Positions 48,504-56,636 of a stretch of 64,000 nucleotides of DNA are shown one piece after another. The position numbers and the translations under genes are program-made. The DNA is from Clostridia bacterium (GTDB lineage Bacteria; Bacillota; Clostridia; Oscillospirales; Acutalibacteraceae). Numbering within the stretch: the first letter of the stretch is position 1; every line of letters begins with the position of its first letter. The DNA is taken from the NCBI GenBank assembly GCA_017517135.1, contig JAFXAK010000024.1, positions 1 to 64,000 on the forward strand. Reading direction: 5' to 3'. Under the pieces are notes generated by a model that searched no databases, was not told where the DNA came from, and saw nothing but the letters and a program-made list of their open reading frames with translations.

Positions 48504-49187
48504 TCAATCTGTATTGCTTGTTTTTGCCTTTTTAGGCTCTAAAACAAACTTTTTAATAAGATAATAAATAACCCCGGCAGGAATACAGCAAATAGCTATA
48601 AGGATAATTTTATCCAACGGAATCCAATCAAAAATTGCACTGCCTAAAACAGTAAACAGGATAACTCGCCAGGCAATTCCGAGAACCGAAAGAACTGCAT
48701 ATTTAAGATAAGAACATCCCGATGCTCCGTAAAATAAGCTGATAAAATCTATCGGAAAAGCAGGAATTGCACGGATTGACAGCAATACAGAAGCCTTACC
48801 CTGAATATTTTTCTCCAATATTTTTCGTCCCGTTTCTTTTTTGGAAAGAAGCTTATAAACAGCATCCTTACCGAGAAATCTTCCCAATAAATAAGTAACA
48901 CTTACCTCTATAAAAATTCCGAATAAATTTACCGCAACAGCTAAAACGGGATTCATCATAGCTCCGACCGCAACATAAACGATTGATGCGGGAACAACAA
49001 AAACCAATGCTTTTATCAGGTAAACCGCAAGAATAATTATAATTGTTAAAGAAAGCTTATCTGTTATCTGTGAAATCTGTGTTACATCCAATGTTGAAAG
49101 CTCATCATAATAGATAATTGCAACGGCAAACAATGTCAATGCAACAACACAGCGCAGAATAATTAAAAATATATCTTTTTTCTTCAT
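48504..49187 (-). CDS. TVP38/TMEM64 family (VTT/DedA-like) membrane protein
   Basis: A 227-residue protein with five to six hydrophobic segments. The VTT-domain hallmarks are VFVVPASIVYVAVGAMM, YLLGRFLGKDAV and IRAIPAFPIDFISLFYGASG, which forms the re-entrant loop. Family members are thought to move lipids across the membrane. Ends with a Lys-rich tail. In the same short operon as the phosphoesterase. Confidence 0.9.
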   Translation of the reverse strand: MKKKDIFLIILRCVVALTLFAVAIIYYDELSTLDVTQISQITDKLSLTIIIILAVYLIKALVFVVPASIVYVAVGAMMNPVLAVAVNLFGIFIEVSVTYLLGRFLGKDAVYKLLSKKETGRKILEKNIQGKASVLLSIRAIPAFPIDFISLFYGASGCSYLKYAVLSVLGIAWRVILFTVLGSAIFDWIPLDKIILIAICCIPAGVIYYLIKKFVLEPKKAKTSNTD

Positions 49188-49202
49188 TTTTGCCCCTTGA
49201 TT

Positions 49203-49598
49203 TTATTTTTTACCCGGTATTTCAACTCTGTATATACTCTGCCCGGAAATATCCGCATAAGGAATAATAATGGGCGGTATGCCTGCATTGACTGTCAGAT
49301 TGCTCACGGCAGCTCTGACATAAGGGAAAACAGCATCATATGTAGCAATATGCAGTTTTTCTTTTTCCATATCTGCAGGCGTAATAAACACACCTATGAG
49401 TGTTATTTTTATACTGAATTTATCAGGATTATTTTTATCAAATATTTCCGCCTTGAACTCTCCGCGGCAGGTATTGATTTTTGAATAACCGACATTATAC
49501 GAATATTTGTTTGTAAGCTCAATTTTAGTATTAACAGGTAATTTGTTGACAAAATTGAGCTCTTCAATTCTGTATGCTTTAAGTTGAATATTTTTCAT
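49203..49598 (-). CDS. SecB-like chaperone
   Basis: A 131-residue protein from ATG 49598 (GGAGGTGCTGTT upstream). The C-terminal part FPYVRAAVSNLTVNAGIPPIIIPYADI matches the SecB signature, and the N-terminal half has the beta-sheet pattern of the fold (IELTNKYSYNVGYSK). SecB is rare in monoderm Clostridia; stand-alone copies sometimes serve as chaperones of toxin-antitoxin systems, but no such pair is next to it. It may help secretion of particular proteins. Confidence 0.8.
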   Translation of the reverse strand: MKNIQLKAYRIEELNFVNKLPVNTKIELTNKYSYNVGYSKINTCRGEFKAEIFDKNNPDKFSIKITLIGVFITPADMEKEKLHIATYDAVFPYVRAAVSNLTVNAGIPPIIIPYADISGQSIYRVEIPGKK

Positions 49599-49726
49599 AA
49601 CAGCACCTCCCCGATAACAAAAAATAATTATATCACAGATTATATAAATATACAACTCATTTTTCTGTTGTATCAAGCAAAAAACAAATATATTAATTTC
49701 ATAAACAAAGAACGAATCAATTCATT

Positions 49727-49767
49727 AAAAAAAGAGGCCGCCGCAGAATTTCAATAATCTGCGGCGG
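49727..49767 (-). terminator. Terminator of the GtrA gene
   Basis: CCGCCGCAGA pairs with TCTGCGGCGG (49738-49767) followed by CCTCTTTTTTT on the minus strand. Confidence 0.9.
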
Positions 49768-49785
49768 TGATTTTTAACATATTGC

Positions 49786-50322
49786 TTATTCAGCTTCCTT
49801 TTCTTCCTTTTCTTTGTGGAAAAGAATTTTATCTACCGGGAAATAGAGGAAGAACTGAACAGCAGAGCAAATCATTGTAGCAATGTTCTTTGCTGCTACT
49901 TCACCTACATTCCAGTTAACGAAGAGGTCCTTGAGTGTGGGATTAAGCCAAGCAGAGAATACGATAAGCGCAATTGTGAAAACTATGTAGATAGGAAGAG
50001 TTACAGCAGTATTTGCACTTGAGTTGAAGGTTTTTTCTTTGTTTACAAAGAAAGCAACAATCTGTGCAACAATATTGGCAACATTACTTACAATGAAATA
50101 ACCGAGACCGCCTATAGCAACGGGATAAACAAAAACCCATGCTTCAAAGGGAACATCCCAAAGATCCTTGATTGCGGGAATAAGCTGAAGTGTGTTAAGA
50201 AGTGCGAACTGAACAATCATAGCAAGTAAGCTTACAACAATAAACTTTACAAACTGCCATATAGTTTTGATAAGACTTCCCTTTTCTGATGCCTGTTTGT
50301 CAATGTTTTTGAGTTTGCTCAT
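49786..50322 (-). CDS. GtrA-like membrane protein
   Basis: A 178-residue protein from ATG 50322 with AAAGGAG upstream. Four membrane segments; the first, IWQFVKFIVVSLLAMIVQFA, and ANIVAQIVAFFVNKEKTF match the GtrA family, which flips lipid-linked sugars or supports cell-wall glycosylation. Last residues are a charged tail. Monocistronic, between terminator and promoter. Confidence 0.8.
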   Translation of the reverse strand: MSKLKNIDKQASEKGSLIKTIWQFVKFIVVSLLAMIVQFALLNTLQLIPAIKDLWDVPFEAWVFVYPVAIGGLGYFIVSNVANIVAQIVAFFVNKEKTFNSSANTAVTLPIYIVFTIALIVFSAWLNPTLKDLFVNWNVGEVAAKNIATMICSAVQFFLYFPVDKILFHKEKEEKEAE

Positions 50323-50354
50323 AATAATACTCCTTTTGTTTCTTGTTTTAGACA

Positions 50355-50383
50355 ATATTAGCACATTAATCCGCAAAAATCAA
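50355..50383 (-). promoter_or_regulatory. Promoter of the GtrA gene
   Basis: Minus-strand TTGATT (complement 50378-50383), 17-bp spacer, TAATAT (complement 50355-50360). Confidence 0.6.
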
Positions 50384-50413
50384 TATATATAAAATATTTA
50401 TTAGTGTTTTCTC

Positions 50414-50442
50414 TTGACTGTATTATTCGGGAATTGTATAAT
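50414..50442 (+). promoter_or_regulatory. Promoter of the mgtE transcript
   Basis: TTGACT (50414-50419), 17-bp spacer, TATAAT (50437-50442). Confidence 0.85.
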
Positions 50443-50448
50443 AATGAT

Positions 50449-50703
50449 AAGTTAATACTTCCGTGTACAACTATTGTATGCGGAAGTTTAATTATGATAA
50501 AAAAAGGAGTGTGAGTTTATGGATAGCAGTGGCAGTAGCACTAATGCGAGCGGTCGAAGTACAAATATTCCCACCGATGCCGATGTGCCTTTATGCGTGA
50601 ACTCACGCTTTGACATATTTTTTTATAATCGGTGACTTCCCCACTTCGTATTGTGTTCTTACCACCGTAGGACTGTTCATTACCCTATAAGGAGGAAACA
50701 CAA
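50449..50703 (+). promoter_or_regulatory. Structured mgtE leader RNA
   Basis: About 255 nt of leader. A 5' hairpin (ACTTCCG/CGGAAGT with TACAA/TTGTA inside) precedes the leader peptide. Within the peptide gene GCGTG-AACT-CACGC can fold, or AACTCACGCT can pair with AGTGTGAGTT at its ribosome site (10 bp, one G-T). No classic M-box was recognised, so control is probably by translation of the peptide. Confidence 0.55.
50519..50635 (+). CDS. Leader peptide upstream of mgtE, 38 aa
   Basis: An AAGGAG site and ATG 50519 start a peptide, MDSSGSSTNASGRSTNIPTD followed by ADVPLCVNSRFDIFFYNR, ending at TGA 50635, 68 bases before the mgtE start. It is rich in Ser/Thr/Asn, with Pro and Asp in the middle and an aromatic end. 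The 5' part of its mRNA can pair with the 3' part, so ribosome progress may decide the fold. Mg-sensing leader peptides are known upstream of Mg importers in enterobacteria (mgtL type), but this sequence is unrelated. Confidence 0.65.
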   Translation: MDSSGSSTNASGRSTNIPTDADVPLCVNSRFDIFFYNR

Positions 50704-52080
50704 ATGGAAGAACAGGAAAAAACCTTAGTCGAAAAAGCATTAGAGCTGATTGAGGAAAAAAAATACGCTTCATTGAGAACACTTATTATTGATGAAGAGC
50801 CTGCAGATATTGCAGAAATTTTTGAAGAGCTTTCAAACGAAAAAACAATAGTTGTATACAGACTTTTACCCAAAGAGCTGGCAGCAGAAATTTTCGTTGA
50901 AATGGATACCGACAAGCAGGAAAATCTTATAAACGCCTTTACGGATAACGAGCTCAAAGCAATTCTTGATGAGCTTTATTATGACGATACCGCAGACATT
51001 ATTGAAGAAATGCCTGCAACGGTAGTCAAAAGAATACTTAAAAACGCATCTGCAGATATGAGAAAGGTTGTTAACGAGCTGCTCAAATACCCCGAGGACA
51101 GTGCGGGCAGTATTATGACAACCGAGTTTGTCCGTCTGCGAAAAAGCTTTACGGTACAGCAATCCCTTGAATATATCCGTAAGGTAGGTATTGATAAGGA
51201 AACAATTTACACCTGTTATGTAACAGATGAAAAAGGACATCTTATCGGTATTGCAACCGCAAAAGACCTGCTTTTAGCTTCTCCCGAAAAAACAGTTGAA
51301 GAGGTAATGGATGACCATGTTATTTCCGTTGCAACACTTGATGACCAGGAGCAAATTGTTTTGATGTTCGGTAAATACGACTTTCTGGCTCTGCCTGTTG
51401 TTGATAACGAAAACAGACTTGTAGGTATCATCACCGTAGACGATGCTATTGATGTTATGCAGGAAGAAACAGAAGAAGACTTCTCTAAAATCTCGGCTAT
51501 CACACCGAATGATACCGAATATCTGAAGACTTCAGTTTTTCAGCTCTGGAAATCAAGAATCCCCTGGCTTCTGATACTGATGCTTTCAGCAACATTTACG
51601 GGAATAATAATTTCATCCTTTGAAAGCGCCCTTGCCGTACTTCCGATATTGACAGCATTTATTCCTATGCTGATGGGTACGGGCGGTAATGCCGGCAGTC
51701 AGGCATCAGTTACGGTTATCCGCGGACTTTCATTGGGACAGATTGAATTCAAGGACTTTTTCAAGGTTTTATGGAAAGAATGCAGAGTATCTCTTCTCTG
51801 CGGCGTTATTCTGTGTATTGCAACAGTTGCAAAGGTAATGCTTGTTGATAATCTTCTGATGTCAAACAGCGAGGTTACTGTTTTTGTTGCACTTGCAGTA
51901 GGTATTACTTTGCTTGTAACAGTTATTGCGGCAAAGCTTATCGGCTCAGCTCTCCCCCTTGTCGCAAAAAAAATAGGTCTGGACCCCGCAGTTATGGCAA
52001 GTCCCTTTATCACTACCCTTGTTGATGCAATTTCTCTTTTAGTATATTTTGCAATAGCATCAATGATATTAAATATTTAA
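50704..52080 (+). CDS. mgtE: Magnesium transporter MgtE
   Basis: A 458-residue MgtE. N-terminal superhelical domain (LRTLIIDEEPADIAEIFEEL, PEDSAGSIMTTEFV), a pair of CBS domains (about 135-255: YVTDEKGHLIGIATAKDLLL, VGIITVDDAIDV) and a C-terminal five-helix channel with RIPWLLILMLSATFTG, PMLMGTGGNAGSQASVTVIR and IDAISLL-like end. The cytosolic domains gate the channel by Mg concentration. GGAGGAAACACAA precedes the ATG. Expression likely controlled by the leader. Confidence 0.97.
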   Translation: MEEQEKTLVEKALELIEEKKYASLRTLIIDEEPADIAEIFEELSNEKTIVVYRLLPKELAAEIFVEMDTDKQENLINAFTDNELKAILDELYYDDTADIIEEMPATVVKRILKNASADMRKVVNELLKYPEDSAGSIMTTEFVRLRKSFTVQQSLEYIRKVGIDKETIYTCYVTDEKGHLIGIATAKDLLLASPEKTVEEVMDDHVISVATLDDQEQIVLMFGKYDFLALPVVDNENRLVGIITVDDAIDVMQEETEEDFSKISAITPNDTEYLKTSVFQLWKSRIPWLLILMLSATFTGIIISSFESALAVLPILTAFIPMLMGTGGNAGSQASVTVIRGLSLGQIEFKDFFKVLWKECRVSLLCGVILCIATVAKVMLVDNLLMSNSEVTVFVALAVGITLLVTVIAAKLIGSALPLVAKKIGLDPAVMASPFITTLVDAISLLVYFAIASMILNI

Positions 52081-52087
52081 CAATTTG

Positions 52088-52127
52088 CCGTATTTCATCC
52101 GAAAAAAGGACGAAATACGGTGTTTTT
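52088..52127 (+). terminator. Terminator of mgtE
   Basis: CCGTATTTC-TCC pairs with GGA-GAAATACGG (52088-52120), then TG and T7. Confidence 0.88.
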
Positions 52128-52170
52128 TTGCTGTGCAACCAACAGTTGCGTAAATGACAAGCAGACTTTG

Positions 52171-52199
52171 TTGCAAAATTGCCCCAAAAATGCTAAACT
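52171..52199 (+). promoter_or_regulatory. Promoter of the XRE membrane regulator
   Basis: TTGCAA (52171-52176), 17-bp spacer, TAAACT (52194-52199). Confidence 0.5.
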
Positions 52200-52227
52200 G
52201 AATACACAAAAGCAAAGGAGTAAAGCT

Positions 52228-52854
52228 ATGAAGTTACATGAAAAAATATATACTTGCCGTAAAAAGGCAGGACTTTCGCAAGAAGCGTTAGCAGAGAAAT
52301 TAGGAGTTTCCCGTCAGTCTGTAAGCAAATGGGAAACGGGAGAATCCGTTCCCGAAATAAGCAAACTTCCGATTCTTGCGAATATATTTAATGTTACAAC
52401 AGATTGGCTGTTAAGTGAATCCGATGAATACAAGCCGAATAATATAAATACAACAAATGAAGACGAGAAAATAAGACAAGAACGCATAAAAAATTTCAAC
52501 AGAGAATTTGCCGACAAACCGCAATACCCGCAATGGATTGACAATGCTCCGAAGCTCATAGGACAGTTTATAAAGCGCTTCGGCTGGCTTGCAGGTTTAT
52601 ATGTATCATTTATAGGGCTATTATTCACTTTATTCGGCATATTTGCGAAATCTATGACAAAAATGTTATTTAAATATACAGATTATCCGATTCCGGATAA
52701 CAGTTTTTTTCCGAACTCAAGCTTTTTTGATACTGTCATAACAAAAAATCCGGTATCTGCCATTGCCTCATTTATAATTATAATTGGTGTTATATTTATA
52801 ATAGCAGGTATAGCTCTTGCTTTAATATTAAAACATTATTCTAAAAAACAATGA
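52228..52854 (+). CDS. XRE regulator with C-terminal membrane segments
   Basis: A 208-residue protein from ATG 52228 (AAAGGAG upstream). An N-terminal helix-turn-helix, [20 protein letters not shown] with [14 protein letters not shown], is followed by a linker and two membrane segments (about 127-145 and 180-203). Such membrane-bound XRE regulators are common in Clostridia and often respond to envelope signals. Target unknown; the lipoprotein gene cluster lies convergent to it. Confidence 0.85.
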   Translation: MKLHEKIYTCRKKAGLSQEALAEKLGVSRQSVSKWETGESVPEISKLPILANIFNVTTDWLLSESDEYKPNNINTTNEDEKIRQERIKNFNREFADKPQYPQWIDNAPKLIGQFIKRFGWLAGLYVSFIGLLFTLFGIFAKSMTKMLFKYTDYPIPDNSFFPNSSFFDTVITKNPVSAIASFIIIIGVIFIIAGIALALILKHYSKKQ

Positions 52855-52882
52855 GTCTGTATATACTTGTAAAATACCGTAA

Positions 52883-52926
52883 GAAAACAGGTGCAAAAGG
52901 ATATTAATCCTGCTGCACCTGTTTTC
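52883..52926. terminator. Bidirectional terminator
   Basis: GAAAACAGGTGCA pairs with TGCACCTGTTTTC, separating the convergent XRE gene and lipoprotein cluster. Confidence 0.75.
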
Positions 52927-52931
52927 TCATA

Positions 52932-54146
52932 TTAATCTTTTATACTTGTAATAAAACTATTGGGATCAGTAGAAAATGCATACACATTGTTACCTTTGTA
53001 ATCCAAATCTGTTTTTGAAGTACCGAGAAGCCTGACTTCACCGTTTTCAAGTTCATAAACACTAAGTGTGGAGTTTCTCCCCTCCTCTTCATTTATCAGA
53101 CTAAAAATGCAAATATAACTGTTGCCGTCTGGCGTTCTGACATAATACGGTTCAATATATGAAAATCTATCAGTTTCATATTCTGAGATTTCGGAAGAAA
53201 TGCTGATAGTATGATAAAATTTTTCATCCTCTACACATTCACCCGAAACCAGAATTTCTTCAGTTGCATTGTCGCCCTTAATATCCGTAAAGAACGGCAC
53301 GGATACCGGCAGACCGACAATATACTCATTTGACACGAGAGTATATTTTTTGTTAAACAGTTCGGGATATTCCGTAAAAGTTACTGTTACTGCCTGAATA
53401 CCGAAATTTGTTGGTGCAATATCACCTGCATCGAACCAGAATGTCACTCCGTTGTAGTCAAGAGTCCATGCGATGTCTTCTTGTGAATGGTTATTAAAAT
53501 AATCAATAACTGCAGTTTCACCGTAAGGCTCTTCAACTCCGATACGGTTCATAAGCTCTTTTTCAATACTTGATGGAATTTCAGAATAATCTGTCACAAC
53601 CTCGGAAAGAGTAAGCAGCTTTCCGCTTTCGGTATCGTAATTAAATCCGCATAAAGACCGAAAGCTTTCAGTTGAATAGTCTTCAAGAATACTTACAGCA
53701 ACACTGTCAGCACGCCGCACATTAACATCAAGCTTAGAGTTATAGGTTGTGAAGGCTTCGGCATCATCCGAAAAATCATCTGTAGCAAAAGCAATGAAAT
53801 TCTGATATTCTTCTTCCATTGTTTTTTTACGAGAAAACGAAGTTTCCTCAATTGCTTTTGCAAGCATAGGATATTTTTCTGCACTCGACTTATCAAGCTT
53901 TATATCGGAATATTCACTTCTTACAAGCATTGTTGAAGAATCCTCATACCACTCATAATGAGAAAAATACTCTTTGTTGAATGTCAAGAACTCTGTCAGC
54001 TCATTGCTTGTGGTATCATCAACAGCTTGTGTTGTTGAAAAATTATCATCTGTTTCTATATTCGTGCTATCTTTTGTGCAGGATACAAAACCTATTGTAA
54101 GACAAAGCACAAGAAGAAAACATACAGTTAGTTTCAACTTATTCAT
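52932..54146 (-). CDS. Lipoprotein with RsiV/DUF3298-like domain
   Basis: A 404-residue lipoprotein: signal VCFLLVLCLTIGFVSC with Cys23, then a Ser/Thr/Asp linker. The middle (about 80-280) resembles the extracellular RsiV/DUF3298-type domain (YNSKLDVNVRRADSVAVSIL, SGKLLTLSEVV, ELMNRIG, VTFWFDAGDIAP), the part which in anti-sigma factor RsiV binds lysozyme. No anti-sigma domain is present, so it could be a sensor or a peptidoglycan-associated lipoprotein. Last gene of the eight-gene cluster. Confidence 0.65.
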   Translation of the reverse strand: MNKLKLTVCFLLVLCLTIGFVSCTKDSTNIETDDNFSTTQAVDDTTSNELTEFLTFNKEYFSHYEWYEDSSTMLVRSEYSDIKLDKSSAEKYPMLAKAIEETSFSRKKTMEEEYQNFIAFATDDFSDDAEAFTTYNSKLDVNVRRADSVAVSILEDYSTESFRSLCGFNYDTESGKLLTLSEVVTDYSEIPSSIEKELMNRIGVEEPYGETAVIDYFNNHSQEDIAWTLDYNGVTFWFDAGDIAPTNFGIQAVTVTFTEYPELFNKKYTLVSNEYIVGLPVSVPFFTDIKGDNATEEILVSGECVEDEKFYHTISISSEISEYETDRFSYIEPYYVRTPDGNSYICIFSLINEEEGRNSTLSVYELENGEVRLLGTSKTDLDYKGNNVYAFSTDPNSFITSIKD

Positions 54147-54151
54147 AGTAA

Positions 54152-55594
54152 TTAAAATCCTTTAACGATAAAAACTACAAGCTCTGTTGCAGATCTGTCC
54201 TCGCGTTCATCTGTCATTATTGTTATAATGCTTTCGTCATCCATAACAGCACTGTCACAGAACCAAGGATAACCTGTGCTGAAAAGATCGCCGTCGGAAA
54301 TTTCGGCAATAAACTTACCGTCGTTATCCCATACAAGAACATCTCTCATATTGCCGTCAAAGCCGATATAACCGTTTTCTGTCTGTGTGATGTATGTAAC
54401 ACTTCCGAGACCTTCACCCTCGGCATCACAAAGAGTTTTCTGCAAAGCACCTGACTTGTCATAAACAAACACCTTATGTCCGCTCTCATCTGCAGCACTT
54501 GCACATACATAGATATTATTTTCATCACCACAAAGATGCATTATTGTATCTGCCTCTTCAAATTTTACGGGAGTTGATGTATATGTGTCACCGCTGAAGG
54601 TTACGATTTCACATTCATTGGAAACAAAGAAGCTGACACCCCATATACCTGATGGGTGAATTGCAAGAGAATCGATATCCTCATAAGTTGCAACGATGTT
54701 ACCGTCCTTGATGCAGAGTACATCATTCATTGAACCGCTTACCCAGAGTACTCCGTCGTCAGTTGCTTCAATTCTGTCATAATCATCTTCGGGAAGCTCT
54801 ATTTTATTAACAAAAGCAAGCACTGTGCCGTCATAATGGCAAACACTCAATTCACCGTCAACAAGAACATACACCTTGTCTCCTATTGCAGCAACGGAAT
54901 GGTCAAAGGTTTCAAAGGTGGTAACAGGGGCTTCAAAGGGCACAAATTCAGCTTCAATTGTAAAATCGCCTGCACTCACACTTGCTTTTTCAGCGGAGAA
55001 AGGTTCGCCCTCCCATTCCCAGGGGCCGTCAACATTACCTGTATCGGCAAGAGTGAATGTAAGTCCCTCAAGAAGCTCTGAAAGACGGCTGTCATTTATA
55101 TCTGTTGCATCAAAGTCAATCACAACAGTAGCTCCTGCATTCTCAATACGGTTGAAATACATAAGGGTATCATCACCGTCATCATATTTCAAAAGCTCAA
55201 CACCGCCGATTTCGGTAAATTCATATTCGTTGTTTTCTTTATATTCATACTGATTAAAGCCATAGTAAACAAGATCCTCACGGAAATCATAGGGCTCATC
55301 AATATTTGCCTTTATATCAACATTAACAAGATAATAATCCGAATCGTCGGGATCGGGAATCTGCAAGGTAACTGCACATCTGTCTTCGTCTGAAGCTGTC
55401 TCATCGGGATAATAAGTCCAGACACTTTCATCATATTTAAGCGTAAATAAGGGAGTGGTTATTTCACCGTCAGAAACAACAGGTGCGTTATCGTTTGTTG
55501 TTGTCTCATTATTGCTTACAGGCTCTTTTTCAGAGCATGCAGCAAAAGAAAGCACCATAAGAAGGGACACAAATATAGCTAAAAACTTTTTCAT
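54152..55594 (-). CDS. Secreted lipoprotein with propeller-like C-terminal region
   Basis: A 480-residue lipoprotein: FLAIFVSLLMVLSFAAC lipobox with Cys21, then an acidic linker. Residues about 45-170 form one domain (FTLKYDESVWTYYPDE); from about 215 repeated beta segments (AAIGDKVYVLVDGELSVCHY, TDDGVLWVSGSM, GDENNIYVCASAADES, VLVWDNDGKFIAEI) resemble a beta-propeller. No enzyme motif is seen. Five bases upstream of the next lipoprotein gene, so the pair is coupled. Surface sensor or binding role is likely. Confidence 0.65.
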   Translation of the reverse strand: MKKFLAIFVSLLMVLSFAACSEKEPVSNNETTTNDNAPVVSDGEITTPLFTLKYDESVWTYYPDETASDEDRCAVTLQIPDPDDSDYYLVNVDIKANIDEPYDFREDLVYYGFNQYEYKENNEYEFTEIGGVELLKYDDGDDTLMYFNRIENAGATVVIDFDATDINDSRLSELLEGLTFTLADTGNVDGPWEWEGEPFSAEKASVSAGDFTIEAEFVPFEAPVTTFETFDHSVAAIGDKVYVLVDGELSVCHYDGTVLAFVNKIELPEDDYDRIEATDDGVLWVSGSMNDVLCIKDGNIVATYEDIDSLAIHPSGIWGVSFFVSNECEIVTFSGDTYTSTPVKFEEADTIMHLCGDENNIYVCASAADESGHKVFVYDKSGALQKTLCDAEGEGLGSVTYITQTENGYIGFDGNMRDVLVWDNDGKFIAEISDGDLFSTGYPWFCDSAVMDDESIITIMTDEREDRSATELVVFIVKGF

Positions 55595-55616
55595 ATCAAT
55601 ATCTCCTTTTCATTTT

Positions 55617-56228
55617 TTATGCCCACGGGTCTGCTTCTACAGGAAGTCGTATATCCGCCAGACATTGTATTTCAACAAGAAACCACTGCCCTGTTGACGG
55701 CTTTCTGCGAAGCTTTACAGGTCTCGGATTATCTGCACCGCCGCTTTTAACATAGAGAGTTGCCCAATCTGCATTATCGAAAGAATACGGATTTTCTATA
55801 ACAGTTATTTTGTATGGGGTATCGGGCTTGTAGTTATTCTGAGGGGTTGCACCCTCAAAATATGAACGGGCTTTATAGGGCTTTGCACCGAGATGCTCTC
55901 TTATAAACTGCTTCTCAAAGCCGCTGACCTCCCCCGGTCCTTTCAAGAAATTGAGCATTTCAATTGTCAATTCGGGATTGTTTTCATAGTTACAAAGCAC
56001 GGCAAGTGTCAGCGCTGTTGTTTTGAATGCAGAATCAAGCGTAGCTTCGGGCAGCGCCTGAAGCTCGGCAAGATTTGCAGGAAGCGAAGAGAAGGTAAAT
56101 GTTTCGGTGCGATTTTTTCCTTTGGCTACTGATTGCACCGTATTGTTTACCGCTTTATTAATACCTTGCGATACCTCTCTTTTAATTGCGGATTCTGCCT
56201 GTCTTTTAAGAGAATCAAAAAGTCCCAT
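55617..56228 (-). CDS. DUF6935-like protein
   Basis: A 203-residue cytosolic protein. The N-terminus MGLFDSLKRQAESAIKREVS matches the style of the other MGLF/MGLI proteins in this cluster. The C-terminal part, KPYKARSYFEGATPQNNYKP, then NADWATLYVKSGGADNPRPV and RKPSTGQWFLVE, is the pattern of the DUF6935 family found next to SPFH proteins and zinc-ribbon proteins. Function unknown. AATACCGATGG-type start with a GGGGG site just upstream. Confidence 0.75.
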   Translation of the reverse strand: MGLFDSLKRQAESAIKREVSQGINKAVNNTVQSVAKGKNRTETFTFSSLPANLAELQALPEATLDSAFKTTALTLAVLCNYENNPELTIEMLNFLKGPGEVSGFEKQFIREHLGAKPYKARSYFEGATPQNNYKPDTPYKITVIENPYSFDNADWATLYVKSGGADNPRPVKLRRKPSTGQWFLVEIQCLADIRLPVEADPWA

Positions 56229-56242
56229 CGGTATTACCCCCT

Positions 56243-56620
56243 TTACTTATTGTTATTATTCTGTTTAGGCTTTGCTCTGCGCTCAACATTACTGTAAAGA
56301 AAATTATCTGCACTACCCGTGATTATTATACTTCCGGGACGGGTATACACACTTGCATTTCTTTGCATTCTGACAGATTTATTTTTTGATGCAACAGAAA
56401 AATTAACGATAAATCCTATCGCCATACCGGCAACAATGCAAATAGCTATAGTTTTTACGGGACTTTTATCACTTACAGCTTCATCATCCGTTACATAGCC
56501 GTCATTTTCCTGTTGGAGCAGATATTCACCGTCTGCATATTGCTCGGCATATGCACATAAGGTGGTTGCCGAACAAATAAACAATACCGCTATAAGTAAA
56601 ACCGCAAGTAGCTTTTTTAT
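56243..56620 (-). CDS. Membrane protein with signal peptide, 125 aa
   Basis: Starts at ATG 56620 (GGAGGTGTCGGAT upstream). A signal peptide (LLAVLLIAVLFICSATTLC) is followed by a short acidic external segment, one membrane span (about 60-80: AICIVAGMAIGFIVNFSV) and a basic Asn/Lys-rich cytoplasmic tail. YdjH-like proteins of the Bacillus ydj operon have a similar one-span layout, which is only a loose analogy. It sits directly after the zinc-ribbon gene. Confidence 0.6.
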   Translation of the reverse strand: MKKLLAVLLIAVLFICSATTLCAYAEQYADGEYLLQQENDGYVTDDEAVSDKSPVKTIAICIVAGMAIGFIVNFSVASKNKSVRMQRNASVYTRPGSIIITGSADNFLYSNVERRAKPKQNNNNK

Positions 56621-56636
56621 CATATCCGACACCTCC

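Noticed and set aside
49203-49598. Toxin-antitoxin-chaperone operon
   Set aside because: The SecB-like gene is next to a VTT membrane protein and a terminator; no small toxin or antitoxin pair is adjacent.
50449-50703. Classic M-box magnesium riboswitch
   Set aside because: I could not find its conserved core; the leader instead carries a translated peptide.
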